A stretch of 64,000 nucleotides of DNA from Butyrivibrio fibrisolvens (GTDB lineage: Bacteria; Bacillota; Clostridia; Lachnospirales; Lachnospiraceae). The translations under genes and the position numbers were made by a program. Where the stretch lies: assembly GCF_023206215.1 (NCBI RefSeq), contig NZ_CP065800.1, positions 372,001-436,000 of the forward strand, in the 5' to 3' direction. The notes under the pieces are model-generated. The model saw only the letters and a list, made by a program, of their open reading frames with translations, was not told the origin of the DNA and did no database searches. Below are positions 1 through 7,408 of this stretch, in pieces. Every line of letters starts with the position of its first letter. Position 1 is the first letter of the stretch.

Positions 1-1423
1 CCTGGTTATTAAATACCATCTGAAGAGTATTATCAGCTCCAAGAGACAGTCTGGGTCTGTCAGTCTTCATGAAGTTCTTAAGGGCAGCATCTTTCATACC
101 GCCAAGAAAGCGATCGAACCCGTCAACTACAGCTTTGATATCCTCAGGGATCGGCTTATCAAGTTTCCTTGCTGCTACAGGTTTTGGAGCTTCTAATGAT
201 GCGCCGGAAGACGCAGCATTTGTCACAGCAATCTGTCCATTCCTGATCCTGTCTATGATATCAGCAGATTCTCTTGCTTTATTCTCAAGAGCTCTTACAC
301 GCTGAGCCAGTCCCTCATCTGTTGTGCCTTCCATCTGAGGGCGACAGATCCTTATAAGCGCCATCTCAATCAGAATACGCTTTTGCGCAGCAAAACGCAA
401 ACTTGCTTCAAGCTCTGAAAATACGCTTATAAAATGCATTATAGTATCTATGTCAGTAGCTTGGGCCTGATCCTTTAATACCTCAAGATTATCAGATGAT
501 ATATCAACAACATCTTCTACATTATCAGAAGTTGTGACCAGCATCAAATTCCTAAGATACCATACAAAATCCGCAACGAACTGTGAAAGCTCTCTTCCCT
601 GTATAACTACATCTGCAAGGATGCTAAGTGCTTCCTTGGCATCTGACTGTGTCAGAGCTTTAAACATCTGACCAAAGACTGCTGTATCAACTGCTCCCAG
701 CACTCCCAGTACCTTATCATAGGTCAGCTCCTGCCCGTAGTTAAAGGCAACACACTGATCCAGAAGGCTTAAGGAATCTCTCATGGATCCGTCAGCAGCT
801 CTTGCGATATATCTAAGTGCCTTCTCCTGTGCTTTGATACCCTCTCTTTCAGTAACTTCCTTAAGTCTGTCTTCTATAGTATCTATAGTGATACGATGAA
901 AATCATACCTTTGGCATCTTGATAAAATAGTGATCGGTATCTTCTGAACTTCAGTAGTAGCCAGAATGAAAAGCACATATTCCGGAGGCTCTTCAAGTGT
1001 CTTTAGAAGTGCATTGAAAGCTCCTGTAGAGAGCATGTGTACCTCATCGATGATGTACACTTTCTTCTTGCCCATTGTAGGAGAATAGGACACTTCATCT
1101 ATGATGGTTCTGATATTATCAACACCATTGTTGGATGCAGCATCGATCTCGACAACGTCAACGCATCTGCCTTCTGCTATGGCTCTGCAGGTCTCGCACT
1201 CACCGCAAGGATTGCCATCTACGGGATGCTCGCAGTTAACAGCCCTTGAAAGTATCTTGGCTACAGACGTCTTACCTGTTCCACGGGTTCCGCAGAACAG
1301 ATATGCATGTCCCACACGGTCTGATATTATCTGATTTTTAAGTGTTGTTACTATATGATCCTGGCCTTTGACATCTTCAAATGTCGGAGGACGGAACTTT
1401 CTATATAATGCTACGTATGGCAT
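1..1423 (-). CDS. dnaX: DNA polymerase III gamma/tau subunit, 3' end outside window
   Basis: Clamp-loader ATPase of the replicative polymerase. The protein starts MPYVALYRKFRP, the usual DnaX N-terminus. Next come Walker A (GTRGTGKTS), a four-cysteine zinc-binding segment (NCEHP..NPCGECETC), Walker B with the IIDEVHML box, and the sensor stretch LFILATTE. About 474 codons are visible before the window edge, so the C-terminal part that binds DnaE and DnaB is missing. No slippery A-run for gamma formation is visible in this part. It is the last gene of a minus-strand series after pfk; the 157-bp gap holds a weak TATAAT-like box. The ribosome binding site is poor, so the start rests on family conservation. 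Confidence 0.95.
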   Translation of the reverse strand, partial: MPYVALYRKFRPPTFEDVKGQDHIVTTLKNQIISDRVGHAYLFCGTRGTGKTSVAKILSRAVNCEHPVDGNPCGECETCRAIAEGRCVDVVEIDAASNNGVDNIRTIIDEVSYSPTMGKKKVYIIDEVHMLSTGAFNALLKTLEEPPEYVLFILATTEVQKIPITILSRCQRYDFHRITIDTIEDRLKEVTEREGIKAQEKALRYIARAADGSMRDSLSLLDQCVAFNYGQELTYDKVLGVLGAVDTAVFGQMFKALTQSDAKEALSILADVVIQGRELSQFVADFVWYLRNLMLVTTSDNVEDVVDISSDNLEVLKDQAQATDIDTIMHFISVFSELEASLRFAAQKRILIEMALIRICRPQMEGTTDEGLAQRVRALENKARESADIIDRIRNGQIAVTNAASSGASLEAPKPVAARKLDKPIPEDIKAVVDGFDRFLGGMKDAALKNFMKTDRPRLSLGADNTLQMVFNNQ

Positions 1424-1580
1424 CTCTAATACTCTTTTCGCAATATCCTATTTTTTATAAATAATAATGTTACACTGCCAAAACTATAAGCATAGGCTAA
1501 TAAAATCTATGATAGGCGCTCTTGGCCATGAGCTTTGACACCTACAACATTATAACACAAGAAAGGAATCTCTCTTACCA

Positions 1581-2654
1581 TTAATCTCCAAAGCAGATAC
1601 CAAGCATCTTGGCTTCCTTGATAATACTTGCATCCTTTGGAAGGGACTTGAGCTTGCCGGCAACCTCTTTAAGAGGGACCTTGACCATCTCACGATTCTT
1701 GTATGCGATCATATATCCGTATTCTTTGTTAAGAATAAGCTGTCCTGCCTCTACTCCGACACGGCTTGCAAATACTCTGTCATAAGGATCAGGCACTCCG
1801 CCTCTTTGCATATGCCCGGGAACTGTAACTCTGACTTCGCGACCCGTCTTTTTCTGAATCTGATCTGCGATCTCGTATGATACAGAAGGGAATGCATAAC
1901 TTGAAAGTTTCTTCTTATACTCTTTCTTGGTAAGCTTGGCATCCTCTTTGGAGATAGCACCCTCTGCAACTGCAAGGATGGTGAATCTCGAACCATTTGT
2001 AGCACGTCTTTCGATAGCTTCTATAACCTTGTCTATATCATAGGGAATCTCAGGGATCAGGATGATATCAGCGCCTCCTGCAATACCTGCATTAAGGGTA
2101 AGCCAGCCGACTTTATGCCCCATAACTTCTACTATAAATACGCGGCCATGAGAATCTGCTGTTGTATGGATGCAGTCGATTGCATTAGTAGCAACATCAA
2201 CTGCGCTCTGGAAACCAAAAGTCATATCAGTCCCCCAGAGATCGTTATCTATTGTCTTAGGAAGAGATATGATATTAAGCCCTTCTTCTCTAAGGAGATT
2301 GGCTGTCTTCTGAGAACCATTGCCGCCAAGAACTACAAGGACATCCAGCTGAAGCTTGTAATAGGTCTGTTTCATGCATGCAACCTTGTCTTTGCCCTCT
2401 TCATCGGGTTCGTGGATAGTCTTAAAAGGAACTCTGGATGAACCAAGAATCGTCCCACCTCTTGTAAGAAGTCCTGAGAAATCTCGAGGCGTAAGCATCT
2501 TAAAATCGCCGTTAATAAGGCCTTTATAACCATTAAGAAATCCATAGATCTCCATCTGCGTGCCGCTAGCATCAAGGCACTTAACCACGCCTCTCATAGC
2601 TGCATTTAAAGCCTGACAGTCACCACCACTTGTAAGCATACCTATTCTAATCAT
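1581..2654 (-). CDS. pfkA: 6-phosphofructokinase (mixed-signature type)
   Basis: Glycolytic phosphorylation of fructose 6-phosphate. The chosen start gives MIRIGMLTSGGDC; a GAGG box lies 6 nt upstream, and the ATG 12 nt further upstream overlaps that box, so it is unlikely. Visible motifs are the nucleotide-binding SGGDCQALNAAMRG, GGNGS (about residues 110-114), PKTIDND (about 132-138) and the sugar-phosphate segment EVMGHKVGWLT. The Gly in GGNGS fits ATP-dependent enzymes, while the Lys in PKTIDND is typical of pyrophosphate-dependent enzymes. That combination occurs in a mixed clade usually found to use ATP, so the phosphoryl donor is uncertain. The usual Asp of GGDGS is Asn here. Length (357 aa) is normal. 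The upstream region has strong inverted repeats. Confidence 0.93.
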   Translation of the reverse strand: MIRIGMLTSGGDCQALNAAMRGVVKCLDASGTQMEIYGFLNGYKGLINGDFKMLTPRDFSGLLTRGGTILGSSRVPFKTIHEPDEEGKDKVACMKQTYYKLQLDVLVVLGGNGSQKTANLLREEGLNIISLPKTIDNDLWGTDMTFGFQSAVDVATNAIDCIHTTADSHGRVFIVEVMGHKVGWLTLNAGIAGGADIILIPEIPYDIDKVIEAIERRATNGSRFTILAVAEGAISKEDAKLTKKEYKKKLSSYAFPSVSYEIADQIQKKTGREVRVTVPGHMQRGGVPDPYDRVFASRVGVEAGQLILNKEYGYMIAYKNREMVKVPLKEVAGKLKSLPKDASIIKEAKMLGICFGD

Positions 2655-2663
2655 AAATAACCT

Positions 2664-2751
2664 CATGTCGCGAGTGAAACGAGCGGCTAATGGTTCGAAT
2701 TGATGGAGCTCGCGACATCAATTCGGGTTTGAAAATGGAACATTTTCAAAC
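2664..2751 (-). promoter_or_regulatory. Inverted-repeat leader of pfkA
   Basis: Two nested structures lie just upstream of the pfkA start. The first pairs CATGTCGCGAG (2664-2674) with CTCGCGACATC (2709-2719). The second is a perfect hairpin, GTTTGAAAATG-GAA-CATTTTCAAAC (2727-2751). The first arm runs into the pfkA ribosome-binding region, so folding could mask initiation. No known riboswitch consensus was recognised. A hairpin like the second one occurs between jetC and jetB (25458-25478). Confidence 0.4.
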
Positions 2752-2802
2752 TCATCCCTCCTTACCTCAAAAAACACTACCACTAATTCTAACATATTAT
2801 AA

Positions 2803-2834
2803 AGCGCTATAAGTAACCAAATACTTATAGCGCT
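2803..2834 (-). terminator. Hairpin terminator after purF
   Basis: A perfect 13-bp stem (AGCGCTATAAGTA paired with TACTTATAGCGCT) with a six-base loop sits 15 nt past the purF stop. The following tract is only moderately T-rich, so it may be a processing or weak termination site. Confidence 0.6.
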
Positions 2835-2849
2835 CTCTTAATAAAAATA

Positions 2850-4277
2850 TTATGCTTCAAATTCACCGCGGATGTCGCTTACAGGCGGCTCTTCAGGATA
2901 TCTTCCTGTAAAGCAGCCTTCGCAGATAGACATCTTGTTATCTACAAGGTCCCCAAGTCTATTAAGCTTAAGATAACCAAGAGAATCTGCCCCTATTATC
3001 TTTCGTATATCTTCTATACTTTTGTTATAGGCAATAAGCTGCTCTCTTGCAGGGATATCTGTGCCAAAATAGCATGGCCAGAGAAATGGAGGCGATGATA
3101 TCCTCATATGTACCTCTTTGGCTCCAGCTTCTCGCAGCATCCTGATGATCCTGTCTGAAGTCGTACCACGTACTATAGAGTCATCTATGATGACAACTCT
3201 CTTACCATTTACTGCATGGTTTAAAGCATTGAGTTTGACCTTGACGCTGCTCTCACGGTTCTTCTGTCCGGGCTTTATAAAGGTTCTTCCTATATAAGAG
3301 TTCTTGACAAAGACCTGACCATAAGGAATACCTGACTCCATGGAATAACCAAGTGCTGCAACATTGCCGGATTCTGGTACACCTGCTACGATATCAGCAT
3401 CTATCGGATCATCCTTGTATAAGAATCTTCCGGCTCTTATTCTTGCATCATATACGCTCTGACCATCCAGAACAGAATCAGGTCTTGCAAAATAGATATA
3501 TTCAAAGATGCAGTGTCCGTGCTCTTTTTCAGGAATGCATCTTGTTTTATTAGAAAGGATCTGTCCATCAGAAGTGATAGTTACTATCTCTCCGGGCTCA
3601 ACATCTCTTATATATTCGGCATCTATAGTATCAAGAGCGCAGGTCTCTGATGCAAAGATGTATGCGTTGTCTCTTTTGCCAAGGACAAGTGGTCTGAATC
3701 CGTGAGGGTCTCTTGCTCCTATAAGTTTACGAGGGGACATGATAACAAGGCTGTAAGCTCCCTTGATCTGAGGCATAGCAAGAGCAACAGCATCCTCAAC
3801 GCTGGCTGTACGAAGTCTCTGCCTTGCAATAAGATAAGCGATAAGCTCAGAGTCGATTGTAGTCTGGAAGATTGCTCCGGTATATGCAAGCTCATCTCTA
3901 AGTTCTGGAGCATTGGTCAGGTTGCCATTGTGTGCAAGGGCAAGGGTTCCCTTAACATAGTTAAGAACAAGGGGCTGGGCATTTTCTCTTACTGAGGATC
4001 CTGCAGTTGAGTATCTGACATGGCCAACGCCTATATTGCCCACAAGCTTGTCTATGTCTTCACCTGTAAATACTTCATTCACAAGTCCCATATCCTTGCG
4101 GGAAAGGACTTTTCCTTTGGGGCCGTTTGTATCGCTTACTGCAATACCGCAGCTCTCCTGACCTCTGTGCTGAAGTGACTCAAGTCCATAATATATGGAT
4201 CTTGCAACATCACCTCCCGAAAGGTCATACATACCAAAAACACCACACTCTTCGCCAATTCGATCTTCCGACAACAT
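2850..4277 (-). CDS. purF: Amidophosphoribosyltransferase
   Basis: First committed step of purine synthesis: transfers the amide of glutamine to PRPP. The N-terminus MLSEDRIGEECGVFG has a short propeptide before Cys11, the N-terminal nucleophile of the class II glutaminase. The PRPP-binding loop is VVIIDDSIVRGTT. C-terminal cysteines, including CEGCFTGRYP, match the Bacillus-type enzyme that carries a [4Fe-4S] cluster. Length 475 aa is typical. A GGAGAAG box precedes the start. It stands alone, not within a pur operon, and a large palindrome begins 37 bp upstream of its start codon, so that element would lie in its promoter or 5' leader. Confidence 0.97.
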   Translation of the reverse strand: MLSEDRIGEECGVFGMYDLSGGDVARSIYYGLESLQHRGQESCGIAVSDTNGPKGKVLSRKDMGLVNEVFTGEDIDKLVGNIGVGHVRYSTAGSSVRENAQPLVLNYVKGTLALAHNGNLTNAPELRDELAYTGAIFQTTIDSELIAYLIARQRLRTASVEDAVALAMPQIKGAYSLVIMSPRKLIGARDPHGFRPLVLGKRDNAYIFASETCALDTIDAEYIRDVEPGEIVTITSDGQILSNKTRCIPEKEHGHCIFEYIYFARPDSVLDGQSVYDARIRAGRFLYKDDPIDADIVAGVPESGNVAALGYSMESGIPYGQVFVKNSYIGRTFIKPGQKNRESSVKVKLNALNHAVNGKRVVIIDDSIVRGTTSDRIIRMLREAGAKEVHMRISSPPFLWPCYFGTDIPAREQLIAYNKSIEDIRKIIGADSLGYLKLNRLGDLVDNKMSICEGCFTGRYPEEPPVSDIRGEFEA

Positions 4278-4313
4278 ACGCTTCTCCTATTTCTAAATGA
4301 TGAGATCAAGATT

Positions 4314-4649
4314 CCCACTTGGTCGGAGGCATGTCCGGAAAAATCTCGCCAAGGCAGGCGGAATATAAATCTTTGCCACGTTGTTAATTGTTTTATGAAT
4401 TCTAGGACATATAAATACATCCATGTATTTCTATACATGTCCAGTTACATCCTGTAACATGGCATGATATCTGGAGCTTTTTATTCTGGGGTCCAAACTC
4501 GCTTCGCTCAGACATGTGGACCCCTGGCAGAATAAAAATCTCCATCTATCACGCTCATGAATTTTATAAAACAATTAAAAAACGTGGCAAAGATTTATAT
4601 TCCGCCTGCCTTGGCGAGGTTTTTCCGGACATGCCCCCGGCCAAGTGGG
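4314..4649. repeat. Large palindromic element, copy 1
   Basis: Near-perfect inverted repeat of about 336 bp. The outer arms pair CCCACTTGG (4314) with CCAAGTGGG (ends 4649), continuing through GCATGTCCGG/CCGGACATGC and GCCAAGGCAGGCGGAATATAAAT on the left with its complement on the right. Inside lie ATAAAACAATT-type arms and a central hairpin (GGGGTCCA..TGGACCCC) around CTCGCTTCGCTC. The same core recurs at 39221-39540 and, inverted, at 43741-44015. Compared with copy 2, this copy carries a 56-bp insertion at 4403-4458. No open reading frame or transposase is present. It could be a MITE-like element or a long structured RNA. Confidence 0.85.
4405..4460. repeat. Short double-hairpin repeat inserted in palindrome copy 1
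   Basis: A 38-nt hairpin (GGACAT..ATGTCC, with the inner stem AAATACATCCATGTATTT) is followed by a small hairpin, TTACATCCTGTAA. The 38-nt unit has the same length and loop sequence as units at 21509 and 55003/55061. It interrupts the palindrome between AATTC and ATGGCATGAT, which are adjacent in copy 2. Confidence 0.7.
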
Positions 4650-4669
4650 TAGTTTGAGTTATTGATAAT

Positions 4670-4730
4670 AAAAAAGCTGACAAAAGGGTACAGGAACTAA
4701 TGAAAATCCCTAACGCCTTCGTCAGCTTTT
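4670..4730 (-). terminator. Long-loop terminator-like hairpin upstream of purF
   Basis: On the minus strand an AAAAGCTGAC/GTCAGCTTTT stem encloses about 40 nt with an inner AGGG/CCCT pairing, and is followed by a T-run. It may end transcription from the broken transporter gene, or act as an attenuator in a long purF leader. No PRPP, purine or ZTP riboswitch core was recognised. Confidence 0.45.
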
Positions 4731-4956
4731 CTTTAAAAATCAACTTATTATAATTCGAAGTAATAGTAAAAGTGAATTTTTATTTAAATTCATATATGCA
4801 AATTTCTTTATAAATATAACTTTATGTTTTCAAATAAAACTCGTATAACACCGAATTATTATTTCGCCATTCTTATCTTTTGTCAACAGTTAAGAAACTC
4901 TTTTTATACTTATCTGTTAACACCAAGAATTGTAAGGTCGTCTGCCAATTATGGAA

Positions 4957-5343
4957 TCAGCCGTTTCTACGCTTTCTGAGTACTTCTATGTTATCTTCAA
5001 CCTTCTTCTTTGAAAGAGGATAGAAGAAAATAAGTGAGAGTGAAAGAAGAACCATTCCTATAGCCGGAATGAGGGTAGCAACGTTATAGATGCCGTTGAC
5101 TACGCCTGTATCAAATGCTGTCTCAGCTGTGTATCCTGTGATAGAAAGAAGAAGTCCTGTAAGACCTGATGCACCGGCCTGGCCGAGCTTTCTTGCAAAT
5201 GAATATACAGCGTATACAGTACCATCTGAACGGTAGTTATTGTGTACTTCAATATCATCAATTACATCGATGATCATAGCCCAGCATACAAGAGCGAAAA
5301 TACCAAGTCCTACAATATTCCTTGGATATACAGCTGTCTGCAT
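4957..5343 (-). pseudogene. C-terminal fragment of a GPH/MFS sugar transporter
   Basis: Only about 128 residues remain of a carrier that normally has about 450. The visible segment (AVYPRNIVGLGIF, YAVYSFARKLGQA, then two hydrophobic helices and a Lys-rich tail) matches the last third of glycoside-pentoside-hexuronide cation symporters. Upstream of about 5343 the reading frame runs into unrelated sequence that encodes an esterase fragment on the other strand, with an in-frame stop just beyond the junction. No plausible start or ribosome binding site exists, so it is treated as a remnant. An intact homologue elsewhere in the genome cannot be excluded. Confidence 0.75.
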
Positions 5344-5710
5344 GAACGAGTTCTATAAGGCATATACTTCTCTTCCTGTAGGCAATCCTATGAGAGAAGG
5401 CATCGCGCCATTTCTGCGACGCCTTGCAGGTCCTGATGTTGATAGTAAGCTTGTGTCATCCTATGACCTTCCATCACACATAGACAGCTCCTATCCAAAG
5501 ACATACATCGTTGCCAATGAAGATGACGGCACAGTTCCTGTAGCCAATAGTAAGGCAATGGACGCAGTTCTTACTAAGCTTGGCGTAGAACATATCACCA
5601 GGATTGGCTCAAAAGGGGGTCACAGCTTTGGACTTGGAAACGGACTTGAAGTATCCGGATGGCTTGAAGAAGCTGTAGACTTTTGGAGAGGCACTACTAA
5701 AAACATTTAA
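5344..5710 (+). pseudogene. C-terminal fragment of an alpha/beta-hydrolase (esterase-like)
   Basis: From the junction at about 5340 the plus strand encodes about 120 residues of an alpha/beta-hydrolase. IVANEDDGTVPV supplies the catalytic Asp region and GGHSFGLG the catalytic His, followed by GWLEEAVDFW as in acetyl-esterase-like enzymes. The nucleophile elbow (GxSxG) and N-terminal half are absent, and the frame upstream is only the antisense of the transporter fragment. It ends 310 bp before the xylanase, so the original gene may have been a xylan acetyl esterase; that is inference. Confidence 0.7.
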
Positions 5711-5721
5711 ATGACACGAAA

Positions 5722-5750
5722 GGCGCAGAACCAACATCTTGGTCTGCGCC
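5722..5750 (+). terminator. Hairpin after esterase fragment
   Basis: The stem GGCGCAGA/TCTGCGCC has an inner CCAA/TTGG pair and lies 12 nt past the esterase stop. It lacks a long T-run, so it is a weak terminator candidate. Confidence 0.4.
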
Positions 5751-5858
5751 ATATATCACTCTATTCTTAGCAGCTATTCTTTTTCCATCTTTCTATTCCT
5801 GCTATTATGTATGTGCATTTGTGAGCCTGATTCATCGTACTTTTCTTTGATTCATTCT

Positions 5859-5896
5859 GTGAACTACTCCGACTTATAGAAGTCGGAGTAGTTCAC
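5859..5896. promoter_or_regulatory. Perfect 17-bp-arm palindrome upstream of xylanase
   Basis: GTGAACTACTCCGACTT is followed by ATAG and its exact reverse complement. It lies about 125 bp before the xylanase start and has no T-run. It could be an operator or mRNA stabiliser for the xylanase, or a relic of the deleted region. A direct test would be promoter mapping. Confidence 0.45.
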
Positions 5897-6020
5897 CCAT
5901 TATCGCTTCAACTTAGCAATCATCCACAAGTGAATAACAACAGATGATAAGCACGGCGAGACGTCATGACGTATATTTTTAATATCAAAAACTATATCAA
6001 TACAATATATGGGAGGCGTT

Positions 6021-7343
6021 ATGAAGGTAAGAAAACTATTATCGGGGGCACTAATAATCGCTCTGCTATCAGGATGCAGCGCGGCAGCATCTAATGAGGA
6101 CGGAGCCAAAGATGGAACAGATGCATCTTCCGGGCAAGCTGCATCTGTAGAAGGATCTGCCGATGCAGCGGAGAGAGGCGCGTCAGATGGGGATACAGCA
6201 AGTGAAGGCAGTTCTGATTCCGAAAACCTTGTTACAGGTGATGAGACAAGCGCTTATGAAGATCAGGAAGTTGTTCCTCTTAAGGATCTGTGCGAAGATT
6301 ACTTCCTGCTTGGGGTTGGTATCAATGGAAGTACTCTTGAGAATCAGACACTTAATATCCCACAGTATATGGAACTTAGCAAAGAGCAGTTTAATAGTTG
6401 TACTATGACCAATCTTATGAAGAGCTGCTATATCCTCGATCAGTTCGGATCACAGGATAATCTTAAAAATGGTAACGAAGAGCCTGCACTTAACTTTGCA
6501 TCCATCGATCCTACTCTGCAGTGGTGCAAAGACAATGGAATGAAGATGCGTGGGCATACTCTTGTATGGCATACCCAGGCTCCGGGATGGTTCTTCAGAG
6601 AAGGCTACACTGATGACGGTGAATATGTAGATAAGGATACAATGCTCCTTAGAATGGAAAGCTATATAAGACAGCTTGTAACTCATGTTCAGGACGAATA
6701 CCCCGGAGTTATATACTGCTGGGATGTTGTCAACGAAGCTGTAGAACCCGGCGCTTATGATCCTGACAGCTACTTCATGTGCAGGACTATGACAGGCGAA
6801 GACCCTAACCCATGGTATGACACCATCGGCGAAGATTATGTAGAGATGGCATTTACCTATGCAAGAAAATATGTCGATGAAGACGTCAAGCTCTTCTACA
6901 ACGACTACAACACCTACCAGACTCCAAAAACTCAGGCCATCTATGACCTGTGCTCACACCTTAAGGACGAGGGACTTATAGACGGTATCGGAATGCAGGG
7001 ATACTGGGGCATCGACTATCCCAATGATGAAGCCATCAAGACTGCTATCACCAAATTCGCAGAACTTGGCCTTGAGATTCAGGTAACAGAGCTTTCTATC
7101 GGCGTAGAATCCGAAACTCCTGAACAGTTCGAAAAGCAGGCAACCAGATACGGACAAGTATTTAAGCTCCTTCACGACATGGACACAGAAGCAGGCGGCC
7201 CTGCTAACATCACCTGCGTAACACTGTTCGGACTTGTAGATCACTACCGCGAAGGCGACACCACCAATACCCGTATCTTCGACCAGAACTACGAACCAAA
7301 ACCAGCATATTTCGCAATCAAAAACGAAATGGAACAATACTAA
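6021..7343 (+). CDS. Endo-1,4-beta-xylanase, GH10 lipoprotein
   Basis: Secreted xylanase that cuts internal beta-1,4 bonds of xylan, anchored to the outer face of the membrane. The start at 6021 has GGGAGG four bases upstream; the earlier ATG at 6009 precedes that box. The signal peptide ends in lipobox LLSGC (Cys19), followed by a Ser/Ala/Gly/Asp-rich linker to about residue 85 and a GH10 barrel. Catalytic residues are Glu239 in WDVVNEA and the nucleophile Glu357 in QVTELSIG. HTLVWH and NDYN are also present. The usual NEMKW motif of the -2 subsite reads TNLMKS, so the common -2 Glu is missing and substrate positioning may differ. No carbohydrate-binding module is seen. Confidence 0.95.
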   Translation: MKVRKLLSGALIIALLSGCSAAASNEDGAKDGTDASSGQAASVEGSADAAERGASDGDTASEGSSDSENLVTGDETSAYEDQEVVPLKDLCEDYFLLGVGINGSTLENQTLNIPQYMELSKEQFNSCTMTNLMKSCYILDQFGSQDNLKNGNEEPALNFASIDPTLQWCKDNGMKMRGHTLVWHTQAPGWFFREGYTDDGEYVDKDTMLLRMESYIRQLVTHVQDEYPGVIYCWDVVNEAVEPGAYDPDSYFMCRTMTGEDPNPWYDTIGEDYVEMAFTYARKYVDEDVKLFYNDYNTYQTPKTQAIYDLCSHLKDEGLIDGIGMQGYWGIDYPNDEAIKTAITKFAELGLEIQVTELSIGVESETPEQFEKQATRYGQVFKLLHDMDTEAGGPANITCVTLFGLVDHYREGDTTNTRIFDQNYEPKPAYFAIKNEMEQY

Positions 7344-7360
7344 GCATTCATGCTACTATA

Positions 7361-7399
7361 AAAATCCCAAGCCAGATACTAATTCCAGCTTGGGATTTA
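7361..7399. terminator. Bidirectional terminator between xylanase and asnB
   Basis: AAAATCCCAAGC pairs with GCTTGGGATTT across a 15-nt loop. It is A-rich on one side and T-rich on the other, and it sits between two converging genes. Confidence 0.85.
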
Positions 7400-7408
7400 T
7401 ATTACTTG

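Noticed and set aside
4314..4649. Insertion sequence
   Set aside because: The palindromes carry no transposase frame and have no flanking target duplication that I can see.
4957..5343. A short functional transporter-like gene
   Set aside because: It covers only the C-terminal third, has no start signal, and shares its breakpoint with a truncated gene on the other strand.
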